Shown: positions 48,229 through 48,526 of the stretch, one piece after another
Position numbering within the stretch: the first letter of the stretch is position 1
Layout of the letters: every line of letters starts with the position of its first letter
Notes under the pieces: generated by a model
The model's database searches: none
Told to the model about the DNA's origin: nothing
The model's input: the letters and a program-made list of their open reading frames with translations, nothing else
Program-made: the position numbers and the translations under genes
Origin: Nemertoderma westbladi
Lineage: Eukaryota; Xenacoelomorpha; Nemertodermatida; Nemertodermatidae
Length of the DNA: 48,526 nt
Direction: 5' to 3'
Assembly: GCA_032718475.1 (NCBI GenBank)
Contig: JAUCBJ010007641.1
Location: 1-48,526, forward strand

Positions 48229-48526
48229 TTAAACTGCTGCGGTCGGTCCATTTGTTGCTTTGACGTAGGTTCTGAGTCCAGCTGGAAGAGTTGTCACACT
48301 GATTACTAACGCGTTGGTTACTGTCACGATTATGTTGAGACCAGCTTGGAGGGTTGTCATGACATCTGGAAGGGTTCTCACGCTGATTACTAACACGCAG
48401 AGTACTGACACGATCGTGTTGAGTCCAGCTGGGAAGGTTGTGACGCTGATTACTAACATGCTGATTGCTGTCACGGACATGTTGAGGCCAGTTGGTAGGG
48501 TTGTCACGCTGATTGCGGCTGGAAGG
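48176..48526 (-). CDS. LINE ORF1, C-terminal end with repeats (cut by window edge)
   Basis: The minus-strand frame is open from the window edge to TAA at 48178-48176 (116 residues seen). It is made of recurring polar blocks: SNQR or SNQH followed by DN/HN/EN, P-S-W-x-Q-H and R-D. This gives an Asn/Gln/Ser/Arg-rich, probably disordered RNA-binding tail. It lies directly ahead of the endonuclease-RT ORF on the same strand and overlaps its open frame by about 50 nt, so it is the ORF1 of that LINE. The N-terminal part lies outside the window. Confidence 0.7.
   Translation of the reverse strand, partial: PSSRNQRDNPTNWPQHVRDSNQHVSNQRHNLPSWTQHDRVSTLRVSNQRENPSRCHDNPPSWSQHNRDSNQRVSNQCDNSSSWTQNLRQSNKWTDRSSLTINPKPTSRPGNTTHRV

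Overview
The window looks like a transposon-dense intergenic or intronic stretch of an AT-rich animal genome. The evidence is a calcium-binding EGF exon with flanking splice sites, a two-exon secreted-peptide gene with a short (93 nt) intron and a poly(A) signal, no bacterial-type genes, and many LTR and non-LTR retroelements. The mix (BEL/Pao, RTE-like, CR1/L2-like, NeSL-like and other RLE-type LINEs, piggyBac-like and other MITEs) suggests an aquatic invertebrate, possibly a sponge or cnidarian. That placement is inference, not shown by the sequence.

Left part (1-21.0 kb). A BEL/Pao gag-protease fragment with no pol is open at the left edge. It is followed by a dispersed repeat with a small hairpin, a Tc1/mariner-like MITE and a decayed RTE 3' end. 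The RTE fragment abuts a TTAA site holding a roughly 1.55 kb non-autonomous piggyBac-like element. That element was split by a 15.9 kb BEL/Pao retrotransposon with 1,176 bp LTRs (three differences seen between them) and a TACAT target duplication. The BEL/Pao element is the most interesting object here. It has a 2.2 kb leader containing a 289 bp tandem duplication and an intact 2,691-residue gag-pol. It also has eight strong 5' splice-donor sequences, all in the same codon phase, clustered from gag to protease, and an unrecognised third ORF preceded by an AG acceptor and followed by a broken 3' extension.

Middle part (21.0-31.8 kb). A small gene encodes a signal peptide, an acidic propeptide ending in a basic site, and a four-cysteine peptide. 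Just downstream lie a 34 bp palindrome and a 46 bp hairpin insertion flanked by 10 bp direct repeats. A minus-strand RTE-like LINE follows, interrupted by a 5'-truncated CR1/L2-like LINE with a tetranucleotide tail. Next come an unidentified broken ORF, a decayed RLE-LINE C-terminus, a 146 bp tandem repeat, and a 700 bp array of hairpin-forming GCCTCACTGAGGC units.

Right part (31.8-48.5 kb). A frameshifted NeSL-like LINE (Ulp1-type protease, SAP, RT, CCHC, RLE) lies on the minus strand. It meets a plus-strand RT-CCHC-RLE element broken by one amber codon. Then come a second, nearly identical RTE-like LINE (8 bp target duplication), the EGF exon, a decayed CR1/L2-like LINE, an RTE fragment, and an apparently intact APE-type LINE (ORF2 about 1,060 codons, ORF1 C-terminus at the edge) whose ORF2 frame overlaps ORF1 without an ATG.

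Host genes are sparse: the peptide gene, the EGF exon and one weak exon candidate. Most of the sequence records repeated nested insertion.
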